Shown: positions 42,273 through 50,490, numbered from the stretch's first letter. The stretch: 62,237 bases of DNA from an uncultured Lachnospiraceae bacterium (GCA_910584115.1 CAJTYN010000002.1:1-62237); one strand, 5' to 3'. Translations and numbers: made by a program. Notes: generated by a model from the letters alone, not told the origin.

Positions 42273-42995
42273 ATGGACGACAAGATACAGCAATATCGAT
42301 ATGGCTTAAGAGACGGCGTGCCGATCGGGCTGGGGTACCTGGCTGTTTCCTTTACATTCGGGATCATGGCTGGGCAGGCCGGGATCGGTGTGCTGGCGGC
42401 GGTGATCATGTCTCTGACGAATCTGACGAGCGCGGGCCAGTTTGCCGCGCTGGGCGTGATCCAGAGCGGCGCGCCTTTTATGGAGATGGCGGCCGTGCAG
42501 TTCATCATCAATCTGCGGTACTGCCTGATGTCCTGTTCTCTCTCCCAGAAGATGGCGCCGGACATGCCCTTTTTTCACCGGTTTTTGATCTCTTACGGGG
42601 TCACGGATGAGGTCTTCGGCGTGTCGGCCTGCCGGGAGGGAAATTTAAGCCCCTATTATGCTTACGGGCTGATCAGTGTCGCTGTCCCGGGGTGGACTTT
42701 TGGGACGCTTCTTGGGGCTGTCTCCGGCGACCTTTTGCCGGCGCGTCTCTTGAGCGCTCTGAGCGTGGCCCTCTATGGGATGTTCCTGGCGATCGTCATA
42801 CCGCCGGCCAGGGGCAGCCGGGTCCTGGCCGGGGTGGTGGCCGTTTCTATGGCGGCGAGTTTCTTATTTTCGGTCATACCGCTCCTTGGCGGGGTGACTT
42901 CCGGTTTTAAGGTCATCATCCTGACGGTGCTGATCGCCGGCGGGGCGGCGTACTTTTTTCCGGTGGAGGATGAGCAGAGAGGAGGCGCAGGATGA
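42273..42995 (+). CDS. azlC: AzlC family branched-chain amino acid exporter, large subunit
   Basis: 240 residues, about seven membrane helices. GLRDGVPIGLGYLAVSFTFGI and the LTSAGQFAALGVI segment are characteristic of AzlC/YgaZ. With the small AzlD subunit it exports branched-chain amino acids or analogues. CTGGAGG lies before the ATG. The ATGA overlap with azlD (42992-42995) shows tight translational coupling. Confidence 0.93.
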   Translation: MDDKIQQYRYGLRDGVPIGLGYLAVSFTFGIMAGQAGIGVLAAVIMSLTNLTSAGQFAALGVIQSGAPFMEMAAVQFIINLRYCLMSCSLSQKMAPDMPFFHRFLISYGVTDEVFGVSACREGNLSPYYAYGLISVAVPGWTFGTLLGAVSGDLLPARLLSALSVALYGMFLAIVIPPARGSRVLAGVVAVSMAASFLFSVIPLLGGVTSGFKVIILTVLIAGGAAYFFPVEDEQRGGAG

Positions 42996-43306
42996 ACCGT
43001 TCGGTCTATCTGTATATCCTGGTGATGGCAGGCGTGACCTACCTGATCCGTATGCTGCCGCTGACACTGATCCGAAAAGAGATCAAAAATACATATGTGC
43101 GGTCGTTTTTGTATTATGTTCCGTATGTGACGCTCTCGGTCATGATCTTCCCGGCCATCCTCTCGGCGACCTCATCGGTCTGGTCCGGCGGGGCGGCGCT
43201 GGCGGTGGCGGCTTTTTTGGCATATCGGGGCAAGAGCCTGTTCCAGGTCTCTACGGCGGCCTGTGCGGCGGTGTTTGTGTTGGAATGGCTGATGGATCTG
43301 TTATGA
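42992..43306 (+). CDS. azlD: AzlD family branched-chain amino acid exporter, small subunit
   Basis: 104 residues, four membrane helices, with the family pattern VTYLIRMLPLTL near the N-terminus and YVPYVTLSVMIFPAIL. Overlaps azlC by 4 nt and is followed by a terminator. Confidence 0.92.
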   Translation: MNRSVYLYILVMAGVTYLIRMLPLTLIRKEIKNTYVRSFLYYVPYVTLSVMIFPAILSATSSVWSGGAALAVAAFLAYRGKSLFQVSTAACAAVFVLEWLMDLL

Positions 43307-43322
43307 TCCGCGGCAGGATGGT

Positions 43323-43357
43323 AAGGCAGGGTCTTGTGAAGGGGATCCTGCCTTTTT
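43323..43357 (+). terminator. Rho-independent terminator after azlD
   Basis: AAGGCAGG (43323-43330) pairs with CCTGCCTT (43347-43354), ending in TTTTT. Confidence 0.88.
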
Positions 43358-43380
43358 AGAGGGTGTTTTTGGAGGTCTTT

Positions 43381-44187
43381 ATGCTCTTTCATACAAAGAA
43401 CGGAAATGTCTGTGTCGGCGATATGAACATGGACTATGTTTCTTTCGGCAGAGGCGAGGATGTGGTGGTCATGCTCCCAGGCTTGGGCGACGGCCTGCGG
43501 ACGGTGAGAGGCATGGCGCTCCCGCTCGCCATGCTCTATAGGATATATGCAAAAGATCATTCGGTCTTTATCTTCAGCCGGAGAAATGATCTTCCCGAGG
43601 GCCATTCTACGCGGGATATGGCTGAAGATCAGGCGAGAGCGATGGAAGTTCTCGGTATCACAGACGCCGATGTCATAGGTATATCCCAAGGAGGGATGAT
43701 CGCGCAGTATCTTGCGATCGATCACCCAAGAGCCGTCAGGAAACTCGTGCTGGCTGTCACGCTCTCAGAACAGAATGAGGTGATCCAGCAAGTGGTGAGC
43801 GGCTGGATCTCCATGGCCAGACGCGGGGATTATGGATTGCTGATGATCGACACGGCAGAAAAGTCTTATTCGGAGAGATATCTAAAAAGATACAGATGCC
43901 TGTACCCTCTTCTGGGCCGTATGGGAAAGCCAAAAGATCTTAAGAGATTCCTCATCCAAGCAGATTCCTGCATCCATCATAACGCCGGCGCGGAGTTAGA
44001 GAAGATCATGTGTCCGACGCTGATCATCGGCGGCGCGTGTGATAAGATCGTCGGGGGGAGCGCGGCGCCTGACCTGGCAGAGAAGATCAGCCAGAGCGAG
44101 CTGTTCATCTATGACGGCCTTGGCCATGCCGCATATGAAGAGGCCAGAGACTTTCATGAACGGGTGCTGCGTTTTTTGGAAAGATAG
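43381..44187 (+). CDS. Alpha/beta hydrolase
   Basis: 268 residues. Nucleophile elbow GISQGGM, acid Asp in GGACDKIVGG and catalytic His in GLGHAAYEEA; oxyanion region VVMLPGLGDG. A helical cap separates the core halves. Substrate unknown; such enzymes can be esterases, thioesterases or C-C hydrolases. ATG 43381 directly follows GGAGGTCTTT; the upstream in-frame GTG 43363 lies before this ribosome site. No promoter of its own is clear. It converges on the LysR gene. Confidence 0.85.
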   Translation: MLFHTKNGNVCVGDMNMDYVSFGRGEDVVVMLPGLGDGLRTVRGMALPLAMLYRIYAKDHSVFIFSRRNDLPEGHSTRDMAEDQARAMEVLGITDADVIGISQGGMIAQYLAIDHPRAVRKLVLAVTLSEQNEVIQQVVSGWISMARRGDYGLLMIDTAEKSYSERYLKRYRCLYPLLGRMGKPKDLKRFLIQADSCIHHNAGAELEKIMCPTLIIGGACDKIVGGSAAPDLAEKISQSELFIYDGLGHAAYEEARDFHERVLRFLER

Positions 44188-44212
44188 ACATTATAGTTTT
44201 TTAGAAGATCGG

Positions 44213-45106
44213 TCATTCCTTATGCGCGATGAGCAGCGTCCGCAGCTTGCGGGCGGCGACGGAGAGCGGGTACTGTTCATTTTCGATGAGGCATATCTCC
44301 CGGACGGGGAGCTGTTCGGTCAGGGAGAGCCGGAACACCTCGCCTTTATCCAGAGCATCCCGGGCAAAGATCTTTGGCACATAGCCGATGCCTAAGTCGT
44401 TTTTTATCATGGGGAGGATCTGGTCGGTGGTTGCGGCCTGCAGTTCGGGGTACAATGTCCGGCCGTGGCGGCGGTAAAAGTCTTCGTAGGTCCGAAAGGT
44501 CATCGTACCTTCGCCCAGGCAGATGAGCGGGCGGGCGGAGATCTCCTCAAGGGTCAGGGGCTTTTCGCGGAAAACCCGGCAGGAGGGGCCTCCCACCAGG
44601 ATGTCCCGGAAGCGGAGGAGGGGGCGCGCCTGCAGGGGTTTTTCGATATCCGGCGGCGATACCACCACGGCCAGGTCGACTTCCCCCCGTTTTGCCGAGT
44701 CCATGGCCTGGGTGGTCAGGTGGTTCAGGATGCGGATGCGGATCTTCGGGTGGTCTTCTCTGAACTGGCGCAGGACCGGGAGCAGGAGCATGTGCAGCGC
44801 TGTCTCTGTGGCGCCGATCGTCACGCATCCGTCCTGCATGCTGGCCGAGGCGAGGATCTCATTTTCGGCGGCCTGGATCCGCTCCACGGCGGCTCTGACG
44901 TGGGTGTAGAGCCGTTCGCCTTCCGGGGTCAGGGTGATCCCCCGGTTGGAACGGATGAGCAGGCGGCAGCCCAGGGCGTTTTCCAGGAGCTTGATCGTCC
45001 TGGAGATGTTGGGCTGGCTGTTGTGCAGGATATGGGCGGCCTGGGTCAGGTTTTTGTATTTGGCGGCGTAATAGAAGATCCGGTAGTATTCATAGTTGAT
45101 GTTCAT
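44213..45106 (-). CDS. LysR family transcriptional regulator
   Basis: 297 residues. N-terminal winged HTH (YYAAKYKNLTQAAHILHNSQ, then NISRTIKLLENALGCRLL, LTPEGERLY) and a C-terminal periplasmic-binding-protein-like effector domain beginning at GCVTIGATETALHMLLLP. Divergent from a MATE gene with 135 bp between them, the usual arrangement for LysR regulation of the partner. Ligand unknown. Confidence 0.92.
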   Translation of the reverse strand: MNINYEYYRIFYYAAKYKNLTQAAHILHNSQPNISRTIKLLENALGCRLLIRSNRGITLTPEGERLYTHVRAAVERIQAAENEILASASMQDGCVTIGATETALHMLLLPVLRQFREDHPKIRIRILNHLTTQAMDSAKRGEVDLAVVVSPPDIEKPLQARPLLRFRDILVGGPSCRVFREKPLTLEEISARPLICLGEGTMTFRTYEDFYRRHGRTLYPELQAATTDQILPMIKNDLGIGYVPKIFARDALDKGEVFRLSLTEQLPVREICLIENEQYPLSVAARKLRTLLIAHKE

Positions 45107-45140
45107 GATGCGTCACTCCTGTCATATCAGATACATATAG

Positions 45141-45189
45141 ATACGATATCATATATATATTTTTCATATTTCTTAAAAAAGAGTATAAT
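45141..45189 (+). promoter_or_regulatory. LysR/MATE intergenic control region
   Basis: A near-perfect palindrome ATACGATATCATAT (45141-45154) could be a LysR-type box. TTTTCA (45161-45166), 17-bp spacer and TATAAT (45184-45189) form a promoter for the MATE gene. Confidence 0.55.
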
Positions 45190-45241
45190 ATCTGGAGCAT
45201 GGAAAATCAATAGGACATCTATCTTACAGGAGGTTACAAGA

Positions 45242-46582
45242 TTGGATAAAAACAGAAATAAAGATCTGACCGTGGGAAAGCCGGAGACGGTCTTGTGGCG
45301 ATTCTGCCTGCCGCTCTTTGGCAGCATCATCTTTCAGCAGATCTACAACATCGCGGACAGCTTAGTGGCGGGGAGATTTATCGGGGAAAACGCTCTGGCG
45401 GCCGTGGGGAACAGCTACGAGATCACGCTGATTTTCATCGCGTTTGCTTTCGGGTGCAATATCGGGTGTTCGGTCATCGTCGCCCAGTTCTTCGGCGCGA
45501 AGAAATATGGCGACCTGAAAACGTCTGTCTACACCACATTGATCGCCAGCGGGGTCCTGTGCGCGGCATTGATGCTGTCCGGCCTCCTCGGGAGCGGCGG
45601 GCTTTTGCGTATGATCCATACGCCGGGGGAGATCTGGGCGGATTCGAAGCTGTATCTGGATATCTATATCCTGGGACTGCCGTTCTTGTTTTTTTACAAT
45701 ATCGCCACGGGGATCTTCTCAGCCCTGGGGGACTCGAAGACGCCGTTTCTCTTCCTGGCAGTCTCATCCACGTCTAATATCGCGGTGGACATCCTGTTCG
45801 TGGCGGGGCTTGAGATGGGTGTGGCGGGCGTCGCCTGGGCGACTTTTCTGTGCCAGGGGGTCAGCTGTGTGCTGGCAGTCCTGACAGTGTTAAAAAGGCT
45901 TGCCAAGATCCGAACGGACGGGCGGGAGCGGGTGGCTGTGTTTTCTTTCCCGATCTTCAAGAAGATCGCGCAGATCGCCGTCCCCAGCATCCTGCAGCAG
46001 AGCTTTATCTCTGTGGGAAATATCATCATCCAGAGCGTGATCAATGACTGCGGCGTGGGCGTGACCGCCGGTTATTCCGCGGCTGTCAAGCTCAATAACC
46101 TGGTGATCACCTCATTTACCACCTTGGGAAACGGGATGTCCAATTATACGGCGCAGAACATCGGGGCCGGGAACTGGCCCAGGGTGCGGGCGGGCTTTAA
46201 GGCGGGGGTCAAGATGATCTGGACGCTGTGTGTACCGATCGTGGCGGTGTATCTGCTCTGCGCGAAGGTCTTAGTGACGTTCTTCATCAACGATCCTTCA
46301 GAGCTGGCGCTGTCCTCCGGAGTGCAGTTCCTCTATATCGTGACGCCGTTTTATCTCGTCGTATCGCTGAAATTGGTCGCCGACGGCATCCTGCGGGGAG
46401 CCGGGCTGATGAAGAGATTCATGGCGGCGACATTTACGGATCTTATCCTGCGCGTGGCGATCGCCGGGATACTCGCGGGGCCGATGGGGTATCTGGGTAT
46501 CTGGTGGGCCTGGCCGGTGGGATGGACGGTGGCCATGGTCATGTCCGTCTGTTTTTACATCAAAGCTCCCGCCGCCGGATAG
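45242..46582 (+). CDS. MATE family efflux transporter (third of three)
   Basis: 446 residues, twelve helices. KDLTVGKPETVLWRFCLPLF and YNIADSLVAGRFIGENALAAVG are MATE hallmarks. The start is TTG 45242 with AGGAGGT eight bases upstream; a longer open frame to the left is only antisense to the LysR gene. Position beside a divergent LysR gene suggests inducible export. A strong hairpin lies after the stop. Confidence 0.9.
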   Translation: MDKNRNKDLTVGKPETVLWRFCLPLFGSIIFQQIYNIADSLVAGRFIGENALAAVGNSYEITLIFIAFAFGCNIGCSVIVAQFFGAKKYGDLKTSVYTTLIASGVLCAALMLSGLLGSGGLLRMIHTPGEIWADSKLYLDIYILGLPFLFFYNIATGIFSALGDSKTPFLFLAVSSTSNIAVDILFVAGLEMGVAGVAWATFLCQGVSCVLAVLTVLKRLAKIRTDGRERVAVFSFPIFKKIAQIAVPSILQQSFISVGNIIIQSVINDCGVGVTAGYSAAVKLNNLVITSFTTLGNGMSNYTAQNIGAGNWPRVRAGFKAGVKMIWTLCVPIVAVYLLCAKVLVTFFINDPSELALSSGVQFLYIVTPFYLVVSLKLVADGILRGAGLMKRFMAATFTDLILRVAIAGILAGPMGYLGIWWAWPVGWTVAMVMSVCFYIKAPAAG

Positions 46583-46606
46583 GCGGCATGTATTCAGGGA
46601 TGCCCA

Positions 46607-46657
46607 ATGCGCCCGTCAGAACTTTATGTGCGGTGGAGCGTCCGCTGCCGGGCGCAT
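46607..46657. other. GC-rich hairpin without T tract between MATE and reductase genes
   Basis: ATGCGCCCG (46607-46615) and CGGGCGCAT (46649-46657) form a perfect 9-bp stem. GCGG/CCGC can pair inside the 33-nt loop. No T run follows, so intrinsic termination is doubtful. Confidence 0.5.
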
Positions 46658-46699
46658 GCGGGTTTACAGGAAATCTTTCAAGTGACATCTGAAAAATAT

Positions 46700-46728
46700 T
46701 TTACATCCGGACCGATCAGTGGTATGAT
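46700..46728 (+). promoter_or_regulatory. Extended -10 promoter for the reductase gene, flanked by a direct repeat
   Basis: TTTACA (46700-46705), 17-bp spacer ending TGG, TATGAT (46723-46728). GAAATCTTTCAA occurs at 46670-46681 and again at 46734-46745, bracketing the promoter. Confidence 0.7.
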
Positions 46729-46767
46729 AAATAGAAATCTTTCAAAGATCAAGGAGGAAAGTGACTG

Positions 46768-47694
46768 ATGGCTACGCTCACAGTAAGCAAGGAAGACGAG
46801 AAACGGGTAAAAGCGCTTGGTTTCCTGAGCAATAAAGGGACAGACAACTTCTCTGGCCGTGTGATCACGGTGAACGGAAAACTCACGGCAGACCAGCATA
46901 TCGCGATCGGGGAGGCAGCCCGGAGATTCGGGAATGGAAATGTGGTCTACACAGCCCGACTGACCGTGGAAGTCCAGGGGATCCCCTATGAGAAGATCGA
47001 CGCGTTCAGGGAGTTCATACAGGAGGCGGGACTCACCACCGGCGGGACTGGTGCGAAGGTGCGCCCTGTGGTCTCCTGTAAAGGGACGACCTGCCAGTAT
47101 GGCCGCATTGATACATTTGAACTGTCGGAAAAGGTACACAAGGCATTTTATGAGGGCTACCGTCAGGTGAGACTTCCCCATAAATTTAAGATCGCGGTGG
47201 GCGGATGTCCCAACAACTGTATGAAGCCGGAGCTGAACGACGTGGGCGTGGTGGGACAGCTGATCCCCAATTTCCAGGCGGATGTCTGCAAGGGATGTAA
47301 GAAATGTTCTGTCATGAAAGTATGTCCCATGGGAGCGGCCAAGGTGGTCGATAAGGTCCTGAAGATCGACAAGGAGATCTGCAGCCAGTGCGGACGCTGT
47401 GTGGGCAACTGCAATTTCGACGCCATCGCGGACGGGACCACCGGCTATAAGGTCTACATCGGGGGCAGGTGGGGGAAGGATATCTCCCATGGAAAAGCGC
47501 TGAGCAAGATCTTCACTTCCCAGGAGGAGGTCCTGCAGGCCATCGAGAAGATCATCCTGTTCTATAAGGAGCAGGGGGAGACAGGGGAAAGGCTCGCGCA
47601 GACCATTGCCCGGATCGGGTTTGAGAAAGTGGAGGCGGAGATCTTATCAGACGATATCCTGAGCAGGAAAGAGAAGATCCTGAGCGCAGAATGA
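46768..47694 (+). CDS. Siroheme/4Fe-4S sulfite or nitrite reductase-like protein with ferredoxin domain
   Basis: 308 residues. The ferredoxin-like half domain (residues 1-90) precedes the siroheme-[4Fe-4S] ligands: Cys104 and Cys109 in VSCKGTTCQYG, Cys147 and Cys151 in GGCPNNC. An inserted ferredoxin domain follows, with CKGCKKCSVMKVCP (from about 174) and CSQCGRCVGNC. The arrangement resembles the anaerobic sulfite reductase subunit C, but asrA, asrB and nitrite-transport genes are not adjacent. It may reduce sulfite or nitrite with reduced ferredoxin. AAGGAGGAAAG precedes the ATG. Monocistronic with its own promoter and terminator. Confidence 0.87.
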   Translation: MATLTVSKEDEKRVKALGFLSNKGTDNFSGRVITVNGKLTADQHIAIGEAARRFGNGNVVYTARLTVEVQGIPYEKIDAFREFIQEAGLTTGGTGAKVRPVVSCKGTTCQYGRIDTFELSEKVHKAFYEGYRQVRLPHKFKIAVGGCPNNCMKPELNDVGVVGQLIPNFQADVCKGCKKCSVMKVCPMGAAKVVDKVLKIDKEICSQCGRCVGNCNFDAIADGTTGYKVYIGGRWGKDISHGKALSKIFTSQEEVLQAIEKIILFYKEQGETGERLAQTIARIGFEKVEAEILSDDILSRKEKILSAE

Positions 47695-47709
47695 TCCAGT
47701 CTTAAATAG

Positions 47710-47749
47710 AGAAAGCCGGCGCAGTGTCATGCTGTGCCGGCTTTCTTTT
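47710..47749. terminator. Rho-independent terminator after the reductase gene
   Basis: AGAAAGCCGGC (47710-47720) pairs with GCCGGCTTTCT (47735-47745), with further GCAG/CTGT pairs, then TTTT. The convergent GNAT gene ends inside the loop (47727), so it probably serves both strands. Confidence 0.88.
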
Positions 47750-48200
47750 CAAAAAATACGAACTGTAGTTCAGCGTTGACTGCTTTATGTCTGGATATCC
47801 TGTAACCCATTTTTTGATAAAGGCGGATATTCTCGTTGCTTTTTGTGCTCGTGAAGAGTTCGTATCGCTTCTGAGGAAAATACCGTTCAATCTCATTTAA
47901 GAGCGCCGTTCCATACCCGCGGCATCTGTGCTGCGGGTGGACCATCAATTTTCCGATATGCACTGTCCGGTCCTCTTCGCGCGCCCGCACCGAACCGATG
48001 ATATGTCCGTCCTCATCGAGCATTTTGAGGATGACGCCCGCGCCGTATTCATCAGTCAGATCCTCCAGCGTCTGTTTCAGGGGCGGTATATCTCTGTTCT
48101 CGAACAGGTCCGCCTCACTTTGGTATGCGAGGTATTGCAGCTGCAGGATCTCTGGCAGGTCTGCAAGATCTGCTCTGTAAATATTTTTTTTCATGGTCAT
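47727..48200 (-). CDS. GNAT family N-acetyltransferase
   Basis: 157 residues. The acetyl-CoA loop is HIGKLMVHPQHRCRGYGTALL, with NENIRLYQKMGYRISR at the end, both standard GNAT features. Substrate unknown. ATG 48200 and ATG 48194 are both possible; GAAAGAAG is a modest ribosome site. The first 86 nt lie inside the upstream GNAT gene, so translation is probably coupled. Confidence 0.87.
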   Translation of the reverse strand: MTMKKNIYRADLADLPEILQLQYLAYQSEADLFENRDIPPLKQTLEDLTDEYGAGVILKMLDEDGHIIGSVRAREEDRTVHIGKLMVHPQHRCRGYGTALLNEIERYFPQKRYELFTSTKSNENIRLYQKMGYRISRHKAVNAELQFVFFEKKAGTA

Positions 48201-48720
48201 AGTCTTCTTTCGATAGTGTTAAGCTGTATCGCAAAAGGTCATAGCAGCGTCCGTCTTTTCTGCTCATCGTCGGCACAGAAGAGAGCAGCGTAAGACCGGA
48301 GGACTCTGCTAAACGGACGGAAGCGATGTTGTCCGCTCTTGTGGAATAGATAAATCCTCTTGCATCGAAATCTTCTCTGCAATAGCGGATCAGACCGTGG
48401 AGGATCTGCTTGCCGAACCCTTTTCCCACATGATCCGGTCCCAGGCATATCCCCGTCTCTTGATAAATGTAGGGGCCGATCCTTTCTACTCCGGCGAACC
48501 CGATCGCTCGGCCGCTGGATCTTTCATAGACCAGATATGTATCATGTTCTTTCTGAAACGCGATGGTCTTCATGATCCTGATCTTGGCATCTTCTTCATT
48601 CGTAGTGATATCCCAGGCCATGTATCTTGCGCTTTCCGGCCGTGACCAGACGTTCTGATACATTTCTCTCCAGTCTGAAAACTCTGCCTTATCGAGGATC
48701 AGGTCCTTGGTCTCGATCAT
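48115..48720 (-). CDS. GNAT family N-acetyltransferase (RimJ/RimL-like)
   Basis: 201 residues. ETKDLILDKAEFSDWREMYQNVW is the usual start of RimJ-type acetyltransferases; the acetyl-CoA site is ETGICLGPDHVGKGFGKQIL, and RADNIASVRLAESSGL follows. The domain should end around residue 180; the last 20 residues (RSCRPARDPAAAIPRIPK) are encoded by the overlap with the next gene and look like read-through into its frame. A small frameshift or stop loss near the end is possible. Confidence 0.85.
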   Translation of the reverse strand: MIETKDLILDKAEFSDWREMYQNVWSRPESARYMAWDITTNEEDAKIRIMKTIAFQKEHDTYLVYERSSGRAIGFAGVERIGPYIYQETGICLGPDHVGKGFGKQILHGLIRYCREDFDARGFIYSTRADNIASVRLAESSGLTLLSSVPTMSRKDGRCYDLLRYSLTLSKEDYDHEKKYLQSRSCRPARDPAAAIPRIPK

Positions 48721-48753
48721 TTTCAGATATCCCCCTTCATCCGTTACGGTGCG

Positions 48754-48796
48754 AAAAAGACCGCAGACCTTTTTTGGGGATCTGCGGCGTCTTTTC
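48754..48796 (-). terminator. Rho-independent terminator for the PAP2 gene
   Basis: On the minus strand CCGCAGA (48787-48781 region) pairs with TCTGCGG (48761-48767 complement), flanked by an A run and followed by a TCTTTTTC tract. It overlaps the PAP2 stop codon. Confidence 0.75.
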
Positions 48797-49524
48797 TATT
48801 TATAAGAAAATTTCGCGGCCACCTGCCGGGTGTATCTCCGGGCGGGATACTGGTAGAAGAACAGATAGCCCAGTCCGGCCATGGCGGTGCCCAAGACTAC
48901 ATCCACCACGGAATGCTGTTTTAAGAACATGGTGGACAGTACGATGGATGCCACCAGGACGAGCGTCGCCCTCTTGATCCAGGGACGTCCGGCCAGGGAA
49001 CGGCACCGGGAGATGGCCATGTAGGCGGCCAAGGAGTTGAACACATGGATACTGGGGAGGATGTTCGTGGCAGTGTCCGTAGCGTAGAGCCATCTGACCG
49101 CGTCCACACACAGGTTTGAACGTGTAAATGTATCCGGCCGGAGCTGATGTCCATTGGGATACAGGTAGGAGACCGCCAGGAAGATCGTCATCCCCGTGCA
49201 CAGGTTCCTGATATAGGAATGATATTCCTGCTTATCTTTATTAAAAAATATAAAGTACACCAGTGTTGTGGCCAGGAACGGGAACCACAGCATATACGGC
49301 ACGATGAAATATTCGCAGAACGGGATATAGTCATCGATGAACACGTGGACAATGTGGTAGCCGTGCTGGACGTTCTTCTCCAGATAAGAAAATGCGGTCA
49401 TGTAAAAAATGCCATACAGTACGATGATGAGTCCGTGCTTATACTGCGCGATGGCCTGCAGGATGAGACGGACGGGACCCTCCGGGACCGCTGTCCTGGG
49501 GCCATGTTTTCTTGCGTGATCCAA
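48796..49524 (-). CDS. PAP2 family phosphatase, membrane-bound
   Basis: 242 residues, about six membrane helices. The PAP2 phosphatase motifs can be seen in reduced form: NGHQLRPD, then PSIHVFNSLAAYMA (the P-S-x-H motif) and KQHSVVDVVLG (the final His/Asp motif). Members dephosphorylate phosphatidate, undecaprenyl pyrophosphate or similar lipids at the outer face. TTG 49524 with AAGGTGG upstream is taken as start, because the in-frame ATG at 49563 forms part of the -10 box. Confidence 0.83.
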   Translation of the reverse strand: MDHARKHGPRTAVPEGPVRLILQAIAQYKHGLIIVLYGIFYMTAFSYLEKNVQHGYHIVHVFIDDYIPFCEYFIVPYMLWFPFLATTLVYFIFFNKDKQEYHSYIRNLCTGMTIFLAVSYLYPNGHQLRPDTFTRSNLCVDAVRWLYATDTATNILPSIHVFNSLAAYMAISRCRSLAGRPWIKRATLVLVASIVLSTMFLKQHSVVDVVLGTAMAGLGYLFFYQYPARRYTRQVAAKFSYK

Positions 49525-49558
49525 TCTTCCACCTTCTTTTTCGTAATGTCTTATCCTT

Positions 49559-49587
49559 ATCATAACACGTATGCGGTCCGTTTACAA
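49559..49587 (-). promoter_or_regulatory. Sigma-A promoter for the PAP2 gene
   Basis: On the minus strand TTGTAA (49587-49582), 17-bp spacer, TATGAT (49564-49559). The ATG within TATGAT is therefore not a start codon. Confidence 0.75.
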
Positions 49588-49620
49588 ACGAGGATCGAAA
49601 ACTTTATAAAAATTTTCTTT

Positions 49621-50262
49621 TTATCGCTCGATCCCGGAGAGGATCTCGTCGATCCATTCGTCCACATCGTAAGTGTCGTTGTCAAAGAGCTTGATGATCA
49701 CGCCGTAGGGTTCTTTTTCGTTGGCAAAAGCATTGGCCTCGTCCGTATCTACATGCATAGCGAGAGCAAAATTTTTGTTGACACGGACGACCACGTCGGC
49801 GTAGATCAGGGCCCGTTCGTAGCTCCTGGTCAGGACGAAGACCGTGTCGTTGTCCTTCACGCGCATCTTGTATGCCTGGGAAGGCGTCATGTGGATGTGC
49901 CTTTTGGCGACGATCACGCCCGTCTCGATGTCGATGGTGCTGTTCGGGCCGGAGAGGGTGCAGCCCGGTGTGCCTGCGATATCGCCGGATTGGCGGATCA
50001 TGGCGGGGATCCCCAGCTTCTTCGTGTCGGTGAGTGAGAGTTCCACCTGCGTCTGGGGGCGCAGCGGTCCTAAGAGGGCGATGTTCTCGAAACTGCCCCG
50101 CGGGCCGATGACGGTGAGCCGTTCTTTGGCCAGGAATTGTCCCGGCTGGCTCAGTTCTTTGTCGAAAGTGAGCTCAGAGCCTGTCCCGAATAATTTTTCA
50201 AAATCCTCTTTGCAGATATGTATGTGCCGGGCAGATGTCTCGATCGGAATTTTGATACCCAT
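49621..50262 (-). CDS. pduL: Phosphate propanoyltransferase PduL-type
   Basis: 213 residues, the family's normal length. Two PduL half-domains with the zinc-binding His pairs: SARHIHI (His13/His15) and VAKRHIHMTPSQA. It interconverts acyl-CoA (acetyl- or propionyl-) and acyl phosphate, and replaces Pta where pta is absent. No microcompartment shell or diol dehydratase genes are near, and no N-terminal encapsulation peptide is visible, so a housekeeping role in acetate formation is likely. ATG 50262 has AGAAAGG ten bases upstream; longer reading frames start before the promoter. Confidence 0.9.
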   Translation of the reverse strand: MGIKIPIETSARHIHICKEDFEKLFGTGSELTFDKELSQPGQFLAKERLTVIGPRGSFENIALLGPLRPQTQVELSLTDTKKLGIPAMIRQSGDIAGTPGCTLSGPNSTIDIETGVIVAKRHIHMTPSQAYKMRVKDNDTVFVLTRSYERALIYADVVVRVNKNFALAMHVDTDEANAFANEKEPYGVIIKLFDNDTYDVDEWIDEILSGIER

Positions 50263-50296
50263 ATCTTTGCAGCCTTTCTGATGATGTTTTTTATCT

Positions 50297-50325
50297 ATTA
50301 TACGCCGGACGGCCCGCGACGGCAA
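50297..50325 (-). promoter_or_regulatory. Sigma-A promoter for pduL
   Basis: On the minus strand TTGCCG (50325-50320), 17-bp spacer, TATAAT (50302-50297). Confidence 0.8.
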
Positions 50326-50391
50326 GGATAACCTGTAACAAAAAAGTACATAGCACAATTCTGAAAAAAATATAATTTTTTTGATTTTCTA

Positions 50392-50420
50392 TTGTAAAAA
50401 ACGTAGCCATTCGTTAAAAT
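50392..50420 (+). promoter_or_regulatory. Sigma-A promoter for the comEA-to-holA region
   Basis: TTGTAA (50392-50397), 17-bp spacer, TAAAAT (50415-50420). A further TATAAT at 50371-50376 lies upstream without a clear -35. Confidence 0.65.
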
Positions 50421-50490
50421 GATAAATGGTCATGCATGGTCTTCGCTCGTCAGGAGTCCTTACAGATACAGACTGTCAGGGAGGACTGTT

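Noticed and set aside
44465..45241. Upstream extension of the third MATE reading frame
   Set aside because: It is antisense to the LysR gene. TTG 45242 with AGGAGGT eight bases ahead and a family-typical N-terminus is the real start.
49525..49563. ATG 49563 as start of the PAP2 gene
   Set aside because: That ATG is part of the -10 box TATGAT of TTGTAA-17-TATGAT; TTG 49524 has a ribosome site.
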